From Stenopsyche tienmushanensis (Eukaryota > Arthropoda > Insecta > Trichoptera > Stenopsychidae): DNA of 64,000 bases. The translations under genes and the position numbers were made by a program. Shown here one piece after another: positions 1-13,015 of the stretch. The stretch is taken from positions 310,001 to 374,000 of the forward strand of contig WACJ01000297.1 of NCBI GenBank assembly GCA_008973525.1, given 5' to 3'. A model generated the notes under the pieces. It searched no databases. It saw only the letters and a program-made list of their open reading frames with translations, and had not been told where the DNA came from. The first letter of the stretch is position 1, and each line of letters starts with the position of its first letter.

Positions 1-784
1 TGCATCATTTTAATGACATAAAGACGTCACATTTTACTTGTAGAATTTGAGATCTCATCAGGAATTATTTATGACTTAAAATTGTACCGAATCATTTCTT
101 CGCAAGTTTAGTATAAGTTTCTTGTTGGTATAGCGTGGCCGACGCCGGAAACAGGACAACACTTCCGAAATATCCCAGAACCCATTCCGGACCTAATGCT
201 GCGCGTGATCCTCTGAACTCACCATTGGCCTATCCTTGCTTTATGACAGGAGGCGTGGGATACCAGCGCTAAACGACACTTTCATTTTCGGGTTATGTTG
301 CACCAAATTATGCAAACTTGCTCCCGTTGCTCGGCAAAACTTCCCGATAAAACTCCACCCTTGCAGCCATCCTCTAAACGAATTGCGGCTGGAAACACCA
401 TTTCAAGAGATGCAAATGGATGAACGATCATCTCACGAAGATCGCTTATTAAATAACATATTTTTATCAAAATGTACATCAACCACCAGATCAAATGTTA
501 CTCGTTTAAACCGCTTTAATCATGTCAATTTTCAAGTATTTAAATTTTAAAACAATACTAATATTTGACGGTATTGTCTGATGTGATATAATATAATCTG
601 AAAAAATTAATTAAATATGATGTGTCTTTAAATTATCCAGCCTTCATAAATTAAGTTCATTTCTGAAAAAATCATGAACTTCGTAAAATGGCACTATTAT
701 CCTTGTTAGAATGCTCAGGAACTTGATTCAAATATTGCAACTTAAAAAACATTGCAATATTAAATACATATAATTTTAATTATT
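1..784. other. Unique AT-rich sequence, no gene seen
   Basis: No recognisable exon, RNA gene or repeat. Open frames here are short, overlap on both strands and show no family motif. The stretch from about 120 to 430 is less AT-rich than the rest. Confidence 0.5.
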
Positions 785-1262
785 ATGGAGACCCATAAGT
801 AATCAATTATTTCGAATTAAAACGAAAATAAATTGTTACGATTTTATTTTAATTATTCTTATTCACAACTCTTTGTCATCTTTATTTTAGTGAATTTCAT
901 TTGCATTTCAAAACGTCTTATTTTCAATGGAGTTCCTAGAACTTTGAATAAATAATAATCAGACGGCGCAATATCTGGCAAATATGGCGAATGAGGTAGC
1001 AGTTCCCAATTGAGTTCCCTAATTTTTTCCTGGATTACTTTAGCTGCATAGGGTTTGGTATTATCATGATGCAATATCACGCCTTTTCGGTTGAAGAAAT
1101 TTGTATGTTTTTGTAACAACTTTGCATTTGCTCTGTCTAATTGTGAGCAATAAATTTGTGCATTGATAGTTTCTCCTAGCTTTAGAAACTCAAAGTGTAT
1201 TATCCCATCACAATCCTACCATATGCTCAAGAGGATCTTTTTTATAGTCAAAAAAGGTTTAG
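785..1262 (-). pseudogene. Mariner transposase fragment (C-terminal half)
   Basis: The minus strand reads as the catalytic C-terminal half of a mariner-type transposase (DDE/D superfamily, cut-and-paste of its own element in the nucleus). From about 1205 downwards it gives GIIHFEFLKLGETINAQIYC, then HHDNTKPYAAKV holding the second catalytic Asp, then LPHSPYLPDIAPSDYYLF, the mariner signature with the third Asp. Only 859-1119 is open from a Met. The sequence upstream is shifted and has stops. The N-terminal DNA-binding half and the first catalytic Asp are missing. Near 785-800 the minus strand reads ACTTATGGGTCTCC, resembling the inner end of the terminal repeat of the mariner at 25498, so this may be the element's 3' end. 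Non-functional; family assignment is firm, subfamily is not. Confidence 0.85.
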
Positions 1263-3081
1263 GAGTTGGTACAGCCGGTTGATTATTTATAATAGCAAAA
1301 TTAATATATCATATAATGCTTGAAATTGTTTGCAAATTTATTTTCTCAATTCACATATGATTACTAAATCATTGCGTTATCAATGAGTGTTGCACATATT
1401 AATATTAGTGTTTGCGCCAAATTATATAATATTTGATTTGGTCGTATCAAATTTTCTATTCAAACGTCATAGTATTAAATATTTATGCATTAATAAATAT
1501 TTAATAATGTTTATGTACTTAATTTGACAACTAAAATGCTTAATTCATAAATCGTACCGCAATGGTACTGCGAACTATGGATTTGCATTTGTATGGGGTG
1601 CAAAATACGTTAAAACAATTTGATATGTTTGCCAACGGAAACAGGGGGATTAATAAGTAGAGTGCCAATGCATGTTACAATTAGAGTAACATATTCCAAC
1701 TTAATTACATTTTCATTGAAAACGTTTGATATTGCAGTTTTCATTTGTGTTACGAATTCAAATTAGAATTCCACATCGAATTAATCAAATACGAGCACGC
1801 CGATGCTTCGATTTTGCAAATCGAATACCGATGTTATTCCGCGGCTTTTTATTAGCATTTTTGGAAAAGTTATATTATTCGAGGGCACATCAAAAATGCG
1901 CCTACCGAACACGACGCCCCCAAATCTCACCCTTCCAATAAAAAGGATTCGGCTTTGCGTGTTTATTTGCGTACGCAAAAAATAATTGGGTTCACATTTG
2001 CGCCATTCTCACGCACTTAATTAAACGAGCAAATATTCGTTTTATTCCATGTTTTCTGGTTACATTAGCCAAAAGGGGGGGGGGGGGGGTCGGTCCCTGG
2101 GCCGCGACTTGGGACGAGATTAACCCGTTCCCCATGAATAATGCATGCACTGAGTGATGCCGCGTAATTAGGGGGCGAGATTTTCACGGAAAATCTTGTA
2201 GAAGCGACACAAGTCGCACTTCGGATTTGAACTTCGTTTGGATTGTCAAACAACTAATGCATTTTGTTACTTTGTTATTGCGGCTGCGACGGATTTACTG
2301 GCGTCACCCAAACAACCTTCAAAGATGCGAAAAGTTTAGTAATTTACACCCCCTAACGAAATAAACGAAACACCAAAATCAGACAAATTGAATTAAGACT
2401 CGAGCGTCCCGATCGTTAGATTTTATCAGACCAAAACACAATATGTCATCGAAACTTGTATCAATATTTCAGAAAATTAATCAGGAGCTCAATTTGTTTG
2501 TTTATGATTATCAGATGTAGTTGATGACCAGAGCAAAAAAGCGATCGATATTTTAGCAAATATATAAATATTATTGCAATATTTTATATCAATAAAACGG
2601 TATATTTAAGATTTAAGCTTGATTTGAATTAAGCCTTGGTGGGTATGTTTTTGAGGAGGCCTTAACTGTGTTTGAGAAATAGGCTCGTCGTTATCGAGAG
2701 TCTCGCAATTGGGTTGGTTAAAGACTTGTCAATAAACATATTCAATAAGGTGTCATTTAATTACCCCATCATTATATTTCAGCGATCCTAAAAAAATAAG
2801 TTCTATAAGGTCCCTAAATATTTAAGATATTTTAAATAATTTTTTTTTTGTATATCCATTAGTTTTCCACAAAAATATAATATGATTACGAAAAAAATAT
2901 CATTAGCATGATCAGATATGTTCACTAAGAAGATCATACCTGATAGTTTTCAGCCGGATAAGGATATATTACATTAAAATTTCAACGTTTATTATGTTGT
3001 CATCTGTTAATAAATATTTGTACTCTTTCTTATTATTTTTCTTTGTAGTAATACAAGCGATTCCCTATGTGTTATTATATA
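1263..3081. other. Unique sequence with a G15 tract, no gene seen
   Basis: AT-rich with a less AT-rich patch at about 1900-2340. It contains an uninterrupted run of 15 G at 2075-2089 next to a short GC-rich segment. Small ORFs at 1726-1985 overlap in several frames and have no recognisable motif. No TIR pair found. Confidence 0.45.
2075..2089 (+). repeat. Poly-G tract (15 G)
   Basis: Fifteen consecutive G after AAAA, directly readable. Long G runs are rare in such AT-rich DNA and can form quadruplex structures. It could also be a sequencing-length artefact in part. Confidence 0.8.
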
Positions 3082-3720
3082 CAAAGGTCATCCAAAAAGT
3101 CGAGTTATAAGGGTCCCTGTAGCCGGCAGAATAATTTTGTTTATAAATTGGTACACTTTGGTACGTAGGAGAGATCTTAACGGTCAATTTGTTTGGTCCC
3201 GCATGTTTGTCGGCCATTTTGTTCAGTCACAGTAAATTCTTCCGATGGAAAGATTGTGCAGTCGAGGAACCAGCGTTTGTATGTCAGCTCTTTTTGGATT
3301 GTTTTTTGAATTCTGGGATGTAGTGATACACTCATGTTTAATCTTACATCACGATAGAGTCCAGAAAAGCATGTCTCTCTTAGGTAAAACGATCTAAAAT
3401 TTCATGCATGGTGGTTATTTCACACTTTTTCTTCAATTTTTTGCACAAATTCGTCAGAAATTATTGATGGTCTCTCATTTTTTGCTTCGTCGTGAGTATC
3501 AGTATGACCTTCTTTGAACAACCTTACTCAGTTTGTGACATCCAATCATCACATCATTACCATAAGCTTCCGAAAGCTTCTGATGGATATTCGAGACGGT
3601 ATTGTTTTGTAAAGTCAAAAAATGAATGACAGGAGGTAGTGGGAGTGCACGACGACTTCTTCATCACAAGAATTGACTGTGTAAAATAAATCTTCTGGCA
3701 TCAGGAGCCCCAGTAACATT
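3082..3720 (-). pseudogene. Decayed mariner element with HTH and first catalytic block
   Basis: On the minus strand, about 3590-3415 reads as the second helix-turn-helix part of a mariner transposase, ending in FKEGHTDTHDEAKNERPSII and SDEFVQKIEEKV. At about 3375-3290 it reads FLDSIV followed by VYHYIPE. Stop codons and frame changes break it throughout, and the catalytic C-terminal half is missing. The left end CAAAGGTCATCCAAAAAGT at 3082 matches the terminal repeat seen at 48418-48430 and 55670. The segment 3185-3245 (TTTGTTCAGTCACAGTAAAT and neighbours) is the reverse complement of sequence at 48310 and 53380. An internally deleted copy; the right end is eroded. Confidence 0.75.
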
Positions 3721-5160
3721 TTTTTTAGATTATTCTATTGTAGTATGATAGTAGAACTTATATTTTAAAATTTCATTAAAACGTGACAAAAGAACAAAAC
3801 ATATCATGCATGTAATATTTAAGATGATAATTTGCATGCAATTGGCACATGTCTGTTTATACTAGTAATCGTTTGTGATCATGCTCATCAAAGGGTGATT
3901 TTGATGCCTTGTTTTCTTCAGGAGTACTTTTGAGCACATGAGATGTTTTCTTTAAAGTAGCCCCATCCCAAAATGTTTCAATCCGCTGTTTTACATTCAA
4001 TATTTTATTGTTGGCACGTGCTCAGTAATCCATTTTATATGGAGCAATTTGGTTTTCGTGTTGATGACGAGCGATAATCTAAACCGAACCAAAATGCTAG
4101 TCTCATGTGTTTTTTTGTTCTTTTATATTCCACCTCTATCGTAAAATCCCTCATGCATCAATATCTCAGATGGCCATATTATTTTATGGCGTGAACAAAA
4201 ACGTGTAAAATTTGCGTCGCATCACCTGGATCCGCTTGGTTTCGTCGGCCGCAATTTTCAGCAATTCATTTAAAATACAACACACTCGACTTTTAAATCG
4301 TAAAAATGGCCAACCCACTCAATGTTTTATTTCCAATTATTCCCAGAGCCGAAAGTAACGTCTGATGCTGGAGATTTAGGCTAATTCCATACTGCTCCAG
4401 ACTAGTGTAACGTAAAAATTATCAATTCCATCCTGCTATAAAACAGTCGTTCGTAGCCTCAACTTTCTTTTACGATTCCGAATAGAACTACTTTCCCGTT
4501 TATGAGTCTGCAGTCCAAAGTGGAACAAATTGTTTGAAAACGACGCCGAGAGATTTTATATAAGTGTATTTGGTGGTGTTCAAAAGATTTGAATCCTCTA
4601 CTTATTTAAGCTTAGCGGCTATAAAATTTTTCGAATGAAGTAATTAAATTTTTATACATCTTCTAAGTTTGTGTCAAATATTTGCTTGCATTTGCAATGG
4701 ATGAAGGAATAAATATTTTATTAAACATAAATCTTCTCGAGGATCATAAATTCAAAGTTTTGAATTCAATTTTAAGGATCAAATTTGATAGTTACCTATA
4801 TCGAAAAATACTTAAACCGTTGTAAATTTATCCCCTTAAATCATCCAATGATTAAATATGGATTTATTTGAGATTCCTTGATTCAAATATGTGGATATAG
4901 TTGGCTGAAATTATATTATTCGGATAATCAGTATTATCAATAGTATTCAATCGATCGTCTTGGTATAGAACTAGATTTATATTCTGGTTTTGTTAAAAAA
5001 TAATACTGAAATAATTACATTGTTTAAAACAGGCAGAGCTACTCACGAGTGATAGATTTGTGCCAATAAGTTAAAAGGGAAAACAAAATATGAATATTTT
5101 TATCGGAGAAAAATCACTTATAGATTGGTCGGTTGGTCGTTATTTTGACTTTTAGAAAAA
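3721..5160. other. AT-rich sequence, no gene seen
   Basis: No long ORF, RNA gene or repeat recognised. A tract at 4200-4560 is less AT-rich but has no coding signal. Confidence 0.45.
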
Positions 5161-6257
5161 TTAGGTAGTCACCTCCTTATATTATTTTTTGCCCTAAAAA
5201 AGAGAAATAGGGCTTGTGTTCTTCTGTAGCAGAAAATGTATGCTTTTTCTAACTTGTCGCCATATAATGGAAATTATGTCAGAAGCTGTATTAAGTCGAT
5301 CGCTCGGTCCGTCTAGTGCTCTTGATATACAATTGTTAAAAAGGTTTAAGAAGAACTAGGACAAAGTTCATCAAATTGATTATAAAACATTAATTTATGA
5401 TACCACATCCTCAAAAATTATAGAAAATGTTGCTGCAGAGAGGATTTCTTTTACTCTAAAACAACTTCAAGTATAATATATCAACCTCGATATGACTATA
5501 AAGAGTTACTGAATCTTTCCATCATTCACTTGGAGAAGAATTTATTTTTTGAAAATTTTCCTATTTAAACTAATGAAAAGTCTGTATTTTCACAGTCATA
5601 ATATATACAAAATACTGGTTTAAAGCTCCTGTTGGATATTCAGTACCGAGAAATGACTTATAATAATTAAACGACTTTGCATCCTTTGAGAGTATAAACC
5701 AAACAATGGTCAAAGTTGCCATGAAAAAAATACTGGATCATTTATGGTACTTGTCGGAAGAGTTGATGTCATTTGCATTTTTTGACGACAAACTTTCAAT
5801 TCAAAATAAGAAAATTATGGTAAATGTACTAAAAATCGAAGATGTAGAGGATTGTCCAAAAAGATAAAGCATTGATGTCGAACATATCACTGAAAAAAGG
5901 ATAGAATATTTTATGAGTAGCAAATTTTTAAGATTTTTTCAAATACTGGGTATCTCATCATAGTTTTTGAATAAAGATGTTGTCCTTGGGAGGATCACTC
6001 TGATTTTAAAACTGCGAAGAAAATCGTCCATTCTATGCAGGTATCGTTTTTGTTGGTAAAAGACTACAGAAAGAAATATCCTAATACAAAAAATCAACGC
6101 TTTTATCCTGAATATGTATGATTTTTCTTAAATATAATTTTTAAAAATTGAAAAAAAAAACACTGAAATAGTTTTTTAGGGTGGAAAATCAAATAAGATG
6201 TTAACCGGTCGAATATTCGAAAAAATTTTTTTTTAACCCAAATAAGGACCACCCTAA
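5161..6257 (+). mobile_element. Putative TIR element of about 1.1 kb
   Basis: The left end TTAGGTAGTCACCTCCTTAT at 5161 resembles the reverse complement of the right end, TTAGGGTGGTCCTTATT, ending at 6257. These look like imperfect mariner-type terminal repeats around the broken protein at 5340-6120. I could not see a clean target-site duplication, so the element boundaries are inferred from end similarity only. Confidence 0.5.
5340..6123 (+). pseudogene. Broken multi-copy arthropod protein of unknown function
   Basis: Three blocks are readable: IIENVAAERISFTLKQLQ at about 5417-5470, LDHLWYLSEELMSFAFFD at about 5733-5786, and WEDHSDFKTAKKIVHSM then LLVKDYRKKYPN at about 5987-6090, ending at a TGA near 6121. 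From memory these match a repetitive, uncharacterised protein family common in arthropod genomes; no function is known to me. The blocks lie in at least two different frames with stops between them, so the gene is dead. Its position inside imperfect terminal repeats suggests it is carried by, or captured in, a transposon. The remembered family match needs a database search. Confidence 0.65.
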
Positions 6258-9200
6258 TCTACATCCTATTAATAATCGATCAACTTAAGAAAAATAAGTT
6301 TTAATATTTATAAATATAAAAATATTAAATAAATCATATTTTCATATTATATAAAAATATATTGTGTGAAATAATAGTTTTGAAGAAGCAAGAATGAATA
6401 TCTAAAATTATCCAGAAGATGCAGGGTGTTGGGGTCGTTTTATGAGCTGCATTGTTTTGCACCACCTCGTGAGAATTCGAGTCCAATTGAAGTTATATCC
6501 AGCATAATAGTCATTAATCGATGCTTTCGCCATTATATGTAATAATTATGGTATGCTAATAATTGAGTCGAAATCTGAGGATTGCCGAACTGACGATTTT
6601 GACTTTGGTTGGATGCGCGTATTATTATCCTGCAGGAGTTTGAACGACATCTTAGGGATAAAGTTTGGGACAAAGCATTCTTAACTAGCGATTTGCAATC
6701 TCACTATTCAATGCTCATCGATGGTGAATTCGATAGTTTCAAATGGTCCAAGATCTTCATTGATTGCGCATTTCACACAAGGGTTGTTTATTTGAATAAA
6801 ATGCAAAATTTAATTTTAAAAATATTACATTTGGAGCTTTGGATGCACATGTGGAGCTTTAGATATCCGCGCCGCCTACCATGAATATTATTTCGTCTTA
6901 ATTAGACTGCTCGTTTAAGTTTCAAAACGTTCCTCCGGGAATAATATCAAGTATCCCGGAGTTTATTATTCATATTTGCCTAAAAGCCATTTTGTGTATT
7001 CTCTGTTATTTAATCAGGTATGCGCCATCAATTGCCGTTACCTGACAACTGTATCACATTATGCAAATTTAATACCCCGCGGTATCTGCTCGGCACGGAG
7101 CCTAATGGCATACCCATAACTTAACGAACCTTCACTAGAAACCACTCAACTTTTCAATTAATCAATAAAAGTGTATGCCATTGTCGACATCCTGCGAGAC
7201 CATAAGATTATGCCAAGAAAATGTCCTTTACTTCGATCAGGTGCTAATGAAACCCACAAGCGAGCAGAGCCCTAAATCGATGTGAAAATCCCAAAGCTGG
7301 ATGGAATTTAAATCAAATTAAATCATGCTTGATTATATGCTATCGATCGATATACATTGAAATTCAATGACAATTTGTATAAAGAAAATACAATTGATTT
7401 TCATATAAAACGATATCTCCATAGCATGATTTTGATTTTAAAATTTTGAAATTTACAATATATTCAATATTTAATTGTTATTCAAGCCAATAAATCATTG
7501 AGGATAACAAGTTTTTATTATGTAAAGCTTTTAAAGAAAAATTCTACGAGAATTCAATCAATCATACGGCTTCTCAATAATTCTAAGAATTTAATATATT
7601 AGTCAATATGTGAACCTTGAAAATATTTTTTCAAAAATAAAATTTCCATTATATTAAAGGACTTCTTTGCTTTCCATGTGATTGTACTGAATAAAGCAAT
7701 GAAGAGGCGGCTTTTCTGCGCATAAAAACATAGACAAAAATTATTTTTAGAAAATATTACCGGTTTTGCGCCGGATTTTGGATTTGAATATATAACCTTA
7801 TTTCATCCAGGGTATTGTCCTTTGTGAAATTGTAGTTTATTTATAAAAATAATACATTTTCTGCTTGAAAAATTAGTTTTGTCCCCAGTGAAAATACGCC
7901 GTTTCAAAGGGCTGCGGATAATCAACCCTGCTGGGTTTATTAGCCATGGAAACTCATGAAGAGAATTCGTCTAAAACAATAACTCCATGACGAGTCGTAG
8001 CCAGTCTCTGATGTGTTTTTTCGTCGGTTCCATCAAACGGAGTAGAGAAGCAGGCCATATCAAAGGTGAGCTCGGGAGGTTTGTTTTTCCTGGAAATCCA
8101 TTTTATACGCGGATTTTATTTACAGCTTTCCCAGCAACCGGCTCTGGATTTGTCCCTACAAAAGCTCGCCGCGCTCGCAGAAGGCTTTATGCGATTCCCC
8201 AGAAAAAATAAAAATAATTTATTATTCAATATATGTGCGCCAGCAACAAGTGAAAAGGCTCGTTCGGGAAAAGTGAAAAATGTACAAGATGGGCGAGTAG
8301 GAAAAAAACACATTTTCCCACTTCGGTGTTACATTTCATGCGAAAGAGTTTTCGGGAAATCGTATGCATTGATTGGTGTGAAACAGGCCTGAAAACGAAT
8401 TTATTCCATTCACAAAACGCTCGAGTTCTTTGAACTCAGAGGTTACGACCTTTTTTACAATACAAGGTGTGTAATTTTCATGCCGAACATAAATTTTACG
8501 AAGGTTATAAGCGATAACCTCTGCATAATATGCTGTTTTATTAAATCTTAATATGAATCGAAATAACGCATACGTTTCAGCTTCAGATTGCTTGCTTGAA
8601 TTGTATGTAATAAGGGTGTTTATTTAAGTAGAATGATGCACTTAAATAATCATCGTATAATATTGTACACGAACTAAGCAAGTCCTTATGGTATAATGGT
8701 CACTCACTGTTTCAAATCACTGCTTGATTAAAAATCATAAATACTAATAGCACGAATATGTCAAATTTATTAAGATAGGAAAACATTTTTCTAGCTTATG
8801 AATTAGAGTCCGATTTCTTGTAATATTGTAAAAGAAAGTCCAATATTAAGCGATTAAAAAATTATCAAAATTTGTAGACTAAGTATGTGCATGCCATTTT
8901 CTTTTCTCATTTTAAATCAAATTTTGGGGACAATGTAAGGCAATGTATATCTGATATGCTCCGAAAACATCCGATATTTTTCCGGCTTCATCGGGAAAAT
9001 CTCACATATGCACGCATGGCGATGGTGTATGTGGGATGAAGCTATCGCTCTTTCTTGCCATTTCGTATATTGGGCAAGAAAAGTTTTACGTTGTCTCCGA
9101 TAATGACATAAAGTCGAGCTGCTCTCGCAACCTGATAGGAATCTTGTTAGGCAAGAAATAAATTGGGAATATGTATGAAGGAAAATAAAGGATGGAGATG

Positions 9201-9670
9201 AGGAGCCGTGGAGCGCCATAAAGACATCACGGCCGTTTATCTCTTGAACTTTTACCGCTTTTTATCTAACAATATTTCTGTCATCCCCTCAGCGCCATGT
9301 TGTGACGAAAAAACCCCGCGGCCCATAATATGCTGGGGAGGCTCCTCTCAATAGGCCGTTGCTTCCGAGATATATTTTATTTTTTCATAACAATATTTAT
9401 TATATTCAAATATTTTTAGAAAGGATATTCATATATGAATCAAGCTACTTCACCCATAAAATCCAAATCATATTTTGGCGCCAAATTAATGCGTCAATAA
9501 TACGAATTTTATTATTGTGGAAATCTTTAATATATTAATAAAAAATGATATTTTTATTATTCAAAATGATGTCATAAATATTGATAATGTAATTTTTGAT
9601 AACATGTATACTTAAGCTATTAGTATTGATGATAATAATGCATTTGAATTGTAAAGTGATATCAGCTGCT
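6258..9670. other. Unique sequence with less AT-rich islands, no gene seen
   Basis: Mostly AT-rich. Islands at about 6890-7260, 7880-8480 and 8930-9370 are less AT-rich and repeat-free within this window. Frames of up to 108 codons occur (8066-8392) but overlap others on both strands and show no domain. These islands could be conserved regulatory DNA or exons too small to recognise. Confidence 0.4.
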
Positions 9671-9679
9671 AGATTACAG

Positions 9680-9735
9680 ACAATACCGGCAGGAAGAAAA
9701 CATCTTCCCGTTACCAAGGCTATCGGTCGATTCTC
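9680..9735 (-). repeat. Decayed LTR-B fragment
   Basis: GGCAGGAAGAAAACATCTTC at about 9688 followed by CCGTTACCAAGGCTATCG resembles GGGAAGGACGTCTTCCCACT then GCCAAGGCTAACTG at 52784-52820. It appears to be a short, diverged piece of the same LTR family. Assignment rests on about 40 bases. Confidence 0.4.
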
Positions 9736-12489
9736 TCCTTATTTTTGTACGTTCACAATCTAACCATTGCTAGTCTAATAAACCACGATGCAAATATTAA
9801 TAATAATTTTGGGCTGATGTGCTTTTCACCTCATTATTCAAACATGATCATTTGAATGCATTATTCAGTATAATTTATATATAAATATTTATCAAGCAAA
9901 TTATTTAAATCCCATATATTAAGAGGGTTAATATTTTTATCTCAAATTCGAAGCTTATTAAATTATATTAATAATGTTCAAGCACTATAGAAAGATGGTT
10001 GTTATACATATTGGAAGACTTGAACTCAAATTCAACCCTTAATTCTAAATATATACGATAAATTATATTTTGTGTGTAAATATATTAGGAAATAATTTTA
10101 TATCTCTTCTATTGAAAACAAAATCTGTTGAGAGTATATCGATTATGAAGATGTTTTGCTCCTTAAAACCATCCTTTACCGTCGGCTCTTACATTGAATT
10201 CCCCACTAAGCATGTGCTATTAGGCCTCGGGTCCGGAGGCTTAATATTTGCTTAGACTCTCCATTAGCCACCTGGTTGAACCTTCGTCGAGGATTACTTT
10301 CAACTTCCTTTGCCTCATTCACCCGGACCATTAATACTTGACCATCCCAAACATATAAGGAATACGCTTCCTTATTGATTTTTGCATAAAGCTGCAACGT
10401 GTCGAGGGTGAAAAAAAAATGGAGGTGCAACTGGGGTGACTCGGAAAAGAGTATGAGGGGATACGCGATTTCTGCGTAGCTGTTTGAAGTGGTCATATTC
10501 AGGTCAACAGCGTGAATACTTCAGAAGTTGGGGGATGACACAATGATGGAAGAGGTGATACGAAACAAGAGATGGTTCATTATGAGGAAAGCATCTCCCT
10601 CCTGTTGGCTGAGTAAAAAAAATATTCGTGTTTTAACTTGTAAAACAACCCGTAACGAGTTGTGCATGCGAATATTTTTTAAAGGGCTGGAAATATATAT
10701 TATATATAATAAATATATATGGAAATTAATACCGGTAAATAAGTCTCAAATAATGCTTTCGTAACTGAATAAATAACCTGGAGATCAGAACTTTGCGCGG
10801 AATCTGCGTTCCTGCTCCTGGAATTGTCAGACGTCTTCTTGAAGTACCATTCAAACGAAAGATGTTGTTTTGGTTGTTTTCGCCGTCTTTGTGTTGCAGT
10901 TTGAAAAGTTTTCATATTAAGTGGAGCACGCCATCCAGGTGAGCCTGTTAGACTTGCAACACTCCGGGTTCATCGTAATATTTGCTCGATATTTCATAAG
11001 AAACCTCCCGAGGGAAACTGAGCAGCCAATAACAGCATTTTCATGTCGTGCTCACTACAGCTGTTCCTCTTTAGTTTTTAATAAGCACAGAACTTATATT
11101 AATTACGAAATTGAGGGCTTATCATTTTTTAATGCGAAAAATTATGTGTATTGAAATATTTTCTAAATCTTTCTTAAAATCATGTCATTTTAAATAAAAT
11201 ATATCAAAACACATTTGATTAAAAAAATAATGATTTATAAAAAAAATATTTTAATATTAAAAGTGCATTCATCATAGATGTCACTGTGATTTTTATTTAT
11301 TTTTTTGTATTGGACAATTAAATAAATGTTAATTAAATTCGCTTTAACATATCATAATTCGATTATAAGCTATGATATTTAAATAAGTTGGCAATGCTTA
11401 CAAAAATATTTAACTAAATAAATATTAAAAATAATATTGCTTCAAATTGCCGGTAGATGGCAGATTCCAAATGAACAAAACGTTTCCCCTAAAATTAAGA
11501 TGATTATCTCGAGTCCCCTTAAGAAACCCAGAAGATGAATTTAAAAAACATCATCTCGGTATTTCGTTCGTATAAATTCGTGGCCAGCTTAAAATTAAAC
11601 CATCGCATAAACAAGCGTTAGGGGCGCAACTCGGCCAAGTATTCCGGGTTTTCTGTACGGAACAAAAAGTCGTTAAGATAAAGCCGTCCGCTCCCAGCAG
11701 GACCGACCAGCTTTCTAATGGACCAAGGGCCAAATTGACCCAAATTCTCGTCCGTTGTGCTATTCAAGCAACACCGGTACAACACTTCGTCAGCCTCTGC
11801 GAAAGTATTGCAGGGCTCTGCTCGTATATCTGTTTCTTTTTTTTTGTTAGGTGCCCTCTCGCCGAGGTGGAAATAGAAAAACTGAAGATGGTCCCTGGGG
11901 TGGCGTTTCCCTTAAGTTATCCTAGATTTATAGTCAACAGAAATATGTATTACAAAATTGTCGTTGCGCGCTGCGAGCTCGTTCAAGTCGGTGGAAAATT
12001 TATGTAAAGTGTCATCATATTTTTTTTCAGCTGAAATTATGAGAAATACTTGTTAAATTATTTAAAGTACATCATTCTTCCTTGGTGATGTGAATAATAC
12101 TGAAAATAAATTTTAAAATAAATTTAAGCTTTTAGTTTATTAAGATCGATTATGAGTTTTCATCATCGAAAGACTCATGAGTATTTTGCGATTTCTCCCT
12201 TAAAAATTATGTAATTAGCAATTGTCTCCTTTTGTCGTATAAATATTTACGTATATCATGAGAAGGGGATGAAATATTTTCTAATTCCCTTTTGTAATTC
12301 TTTCCTCTCTCCATTATGAAATCATTTTCTAATTTATCAGCCAATCCCAAGCCATTATCTATGATGCATTTTTACTCATTTATTATGATTAGTTCATCCA
12401 AAATTTCCATCAACTCTTTTTCATTCAATTTATAATCGTCTAATTTTTATTCAATATCTTGAATATCATAATCATCAATTCTTTCTGCA
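9736..12489. other. AT-rich sequence, no supported gene
   Basis: Contains a TA-rich microsatellite-like tract at about 10692-10722 and less AT-rich patches at 10190-10530, 10780-11080 and 11520-12000. A 96-codon minus-strand frame (10496-10206) and a 90-codon plus frame (11735-12007) have no motif I recognise and cannot be promoted to genes. Confidence 0.4.
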
Positions 12490-13015
12490 TTAACCCCTAA
12501 GGCAGTACTATCCCAGGGTCTGGGATCCCCCTCTACTTTTCAGAAAGAGCACTTTTGTAGAGACAGAGACAGAGACAGACGTAGCGCAGTTCGGGAGACA
12601 GAGACGGAAAGCTTCACCGCATACATCGCACGATTTTATGGATCGTTAACCCAAATTTATCGACTAATAATGATTTCGATTTCAAGTTTGTTATTTGTTT
12701 ACTCAAAGGAATAACCGAATATTTTGTGCTATCGACAGTGTTTCTTTATTCAATTGCTTCCTGTTCGAGACAAGTCTTCATCAAAATATCATTTCCTTCT
12801 AAAGCAGAATCAAATGAATAGATTTTTTGTGTATTGTTTATGTAAAGAAATGACGTGGTCTTGTATGCTACCAACGGTGTTTATTTACAATTGACTCTGC
12901 CTCGAATTGAAGATTGTCTTACGCTGATAGGAGCTGACAGAAAGTAATCCGAGTATAGCGATTATGGCATCAATGACTTCATCAATATTAAATTTGCTCA
13001 CTCCTTAAAAGGTTA
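12490..13015 (+). repeat. piggyBac-like non-autonomous repeat, copy 1
   Basis: Begins TTAACCCCTAAGGCAGTACT at 12490 and may end at AAAGGTTAA near 13015, giving TTAA-type inverted ends. Its internal sequence is homologous to the reverse complement of 23760-24063: both share the order of TTAACCC end, an AGAGACAGAGAC tract, ACATCGCACGATTTTAT or a variant, AAATTTATCGACTAATA, and GTGCTATCGACAGTGTTT. A second, diverged copy of the last block recurs at about 12860-12900 (GCTACCAACGGTGTTTATTT), so the element has an internal duplication. No transposase is visible. TTAA plus CCCTTTG-type ends are characteristic of the piggyBac superfamily, hence the tentative class. Confidence 0.55.

Noticed and set aside
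10206..10496. 96-codon minus-strand ORF as a possible exon
   Set aside because: Composition is protein-like in part but there is no recognisable family, and no clear splice or promoter context.
12556..12583. Simple AGAGAC microsatellite only
   Set aside because: It recurs in the reverse-oriented copy at about 23930-23945 with matching flanks, so it is part of a dispersed element rather than an isolated microsatellite.
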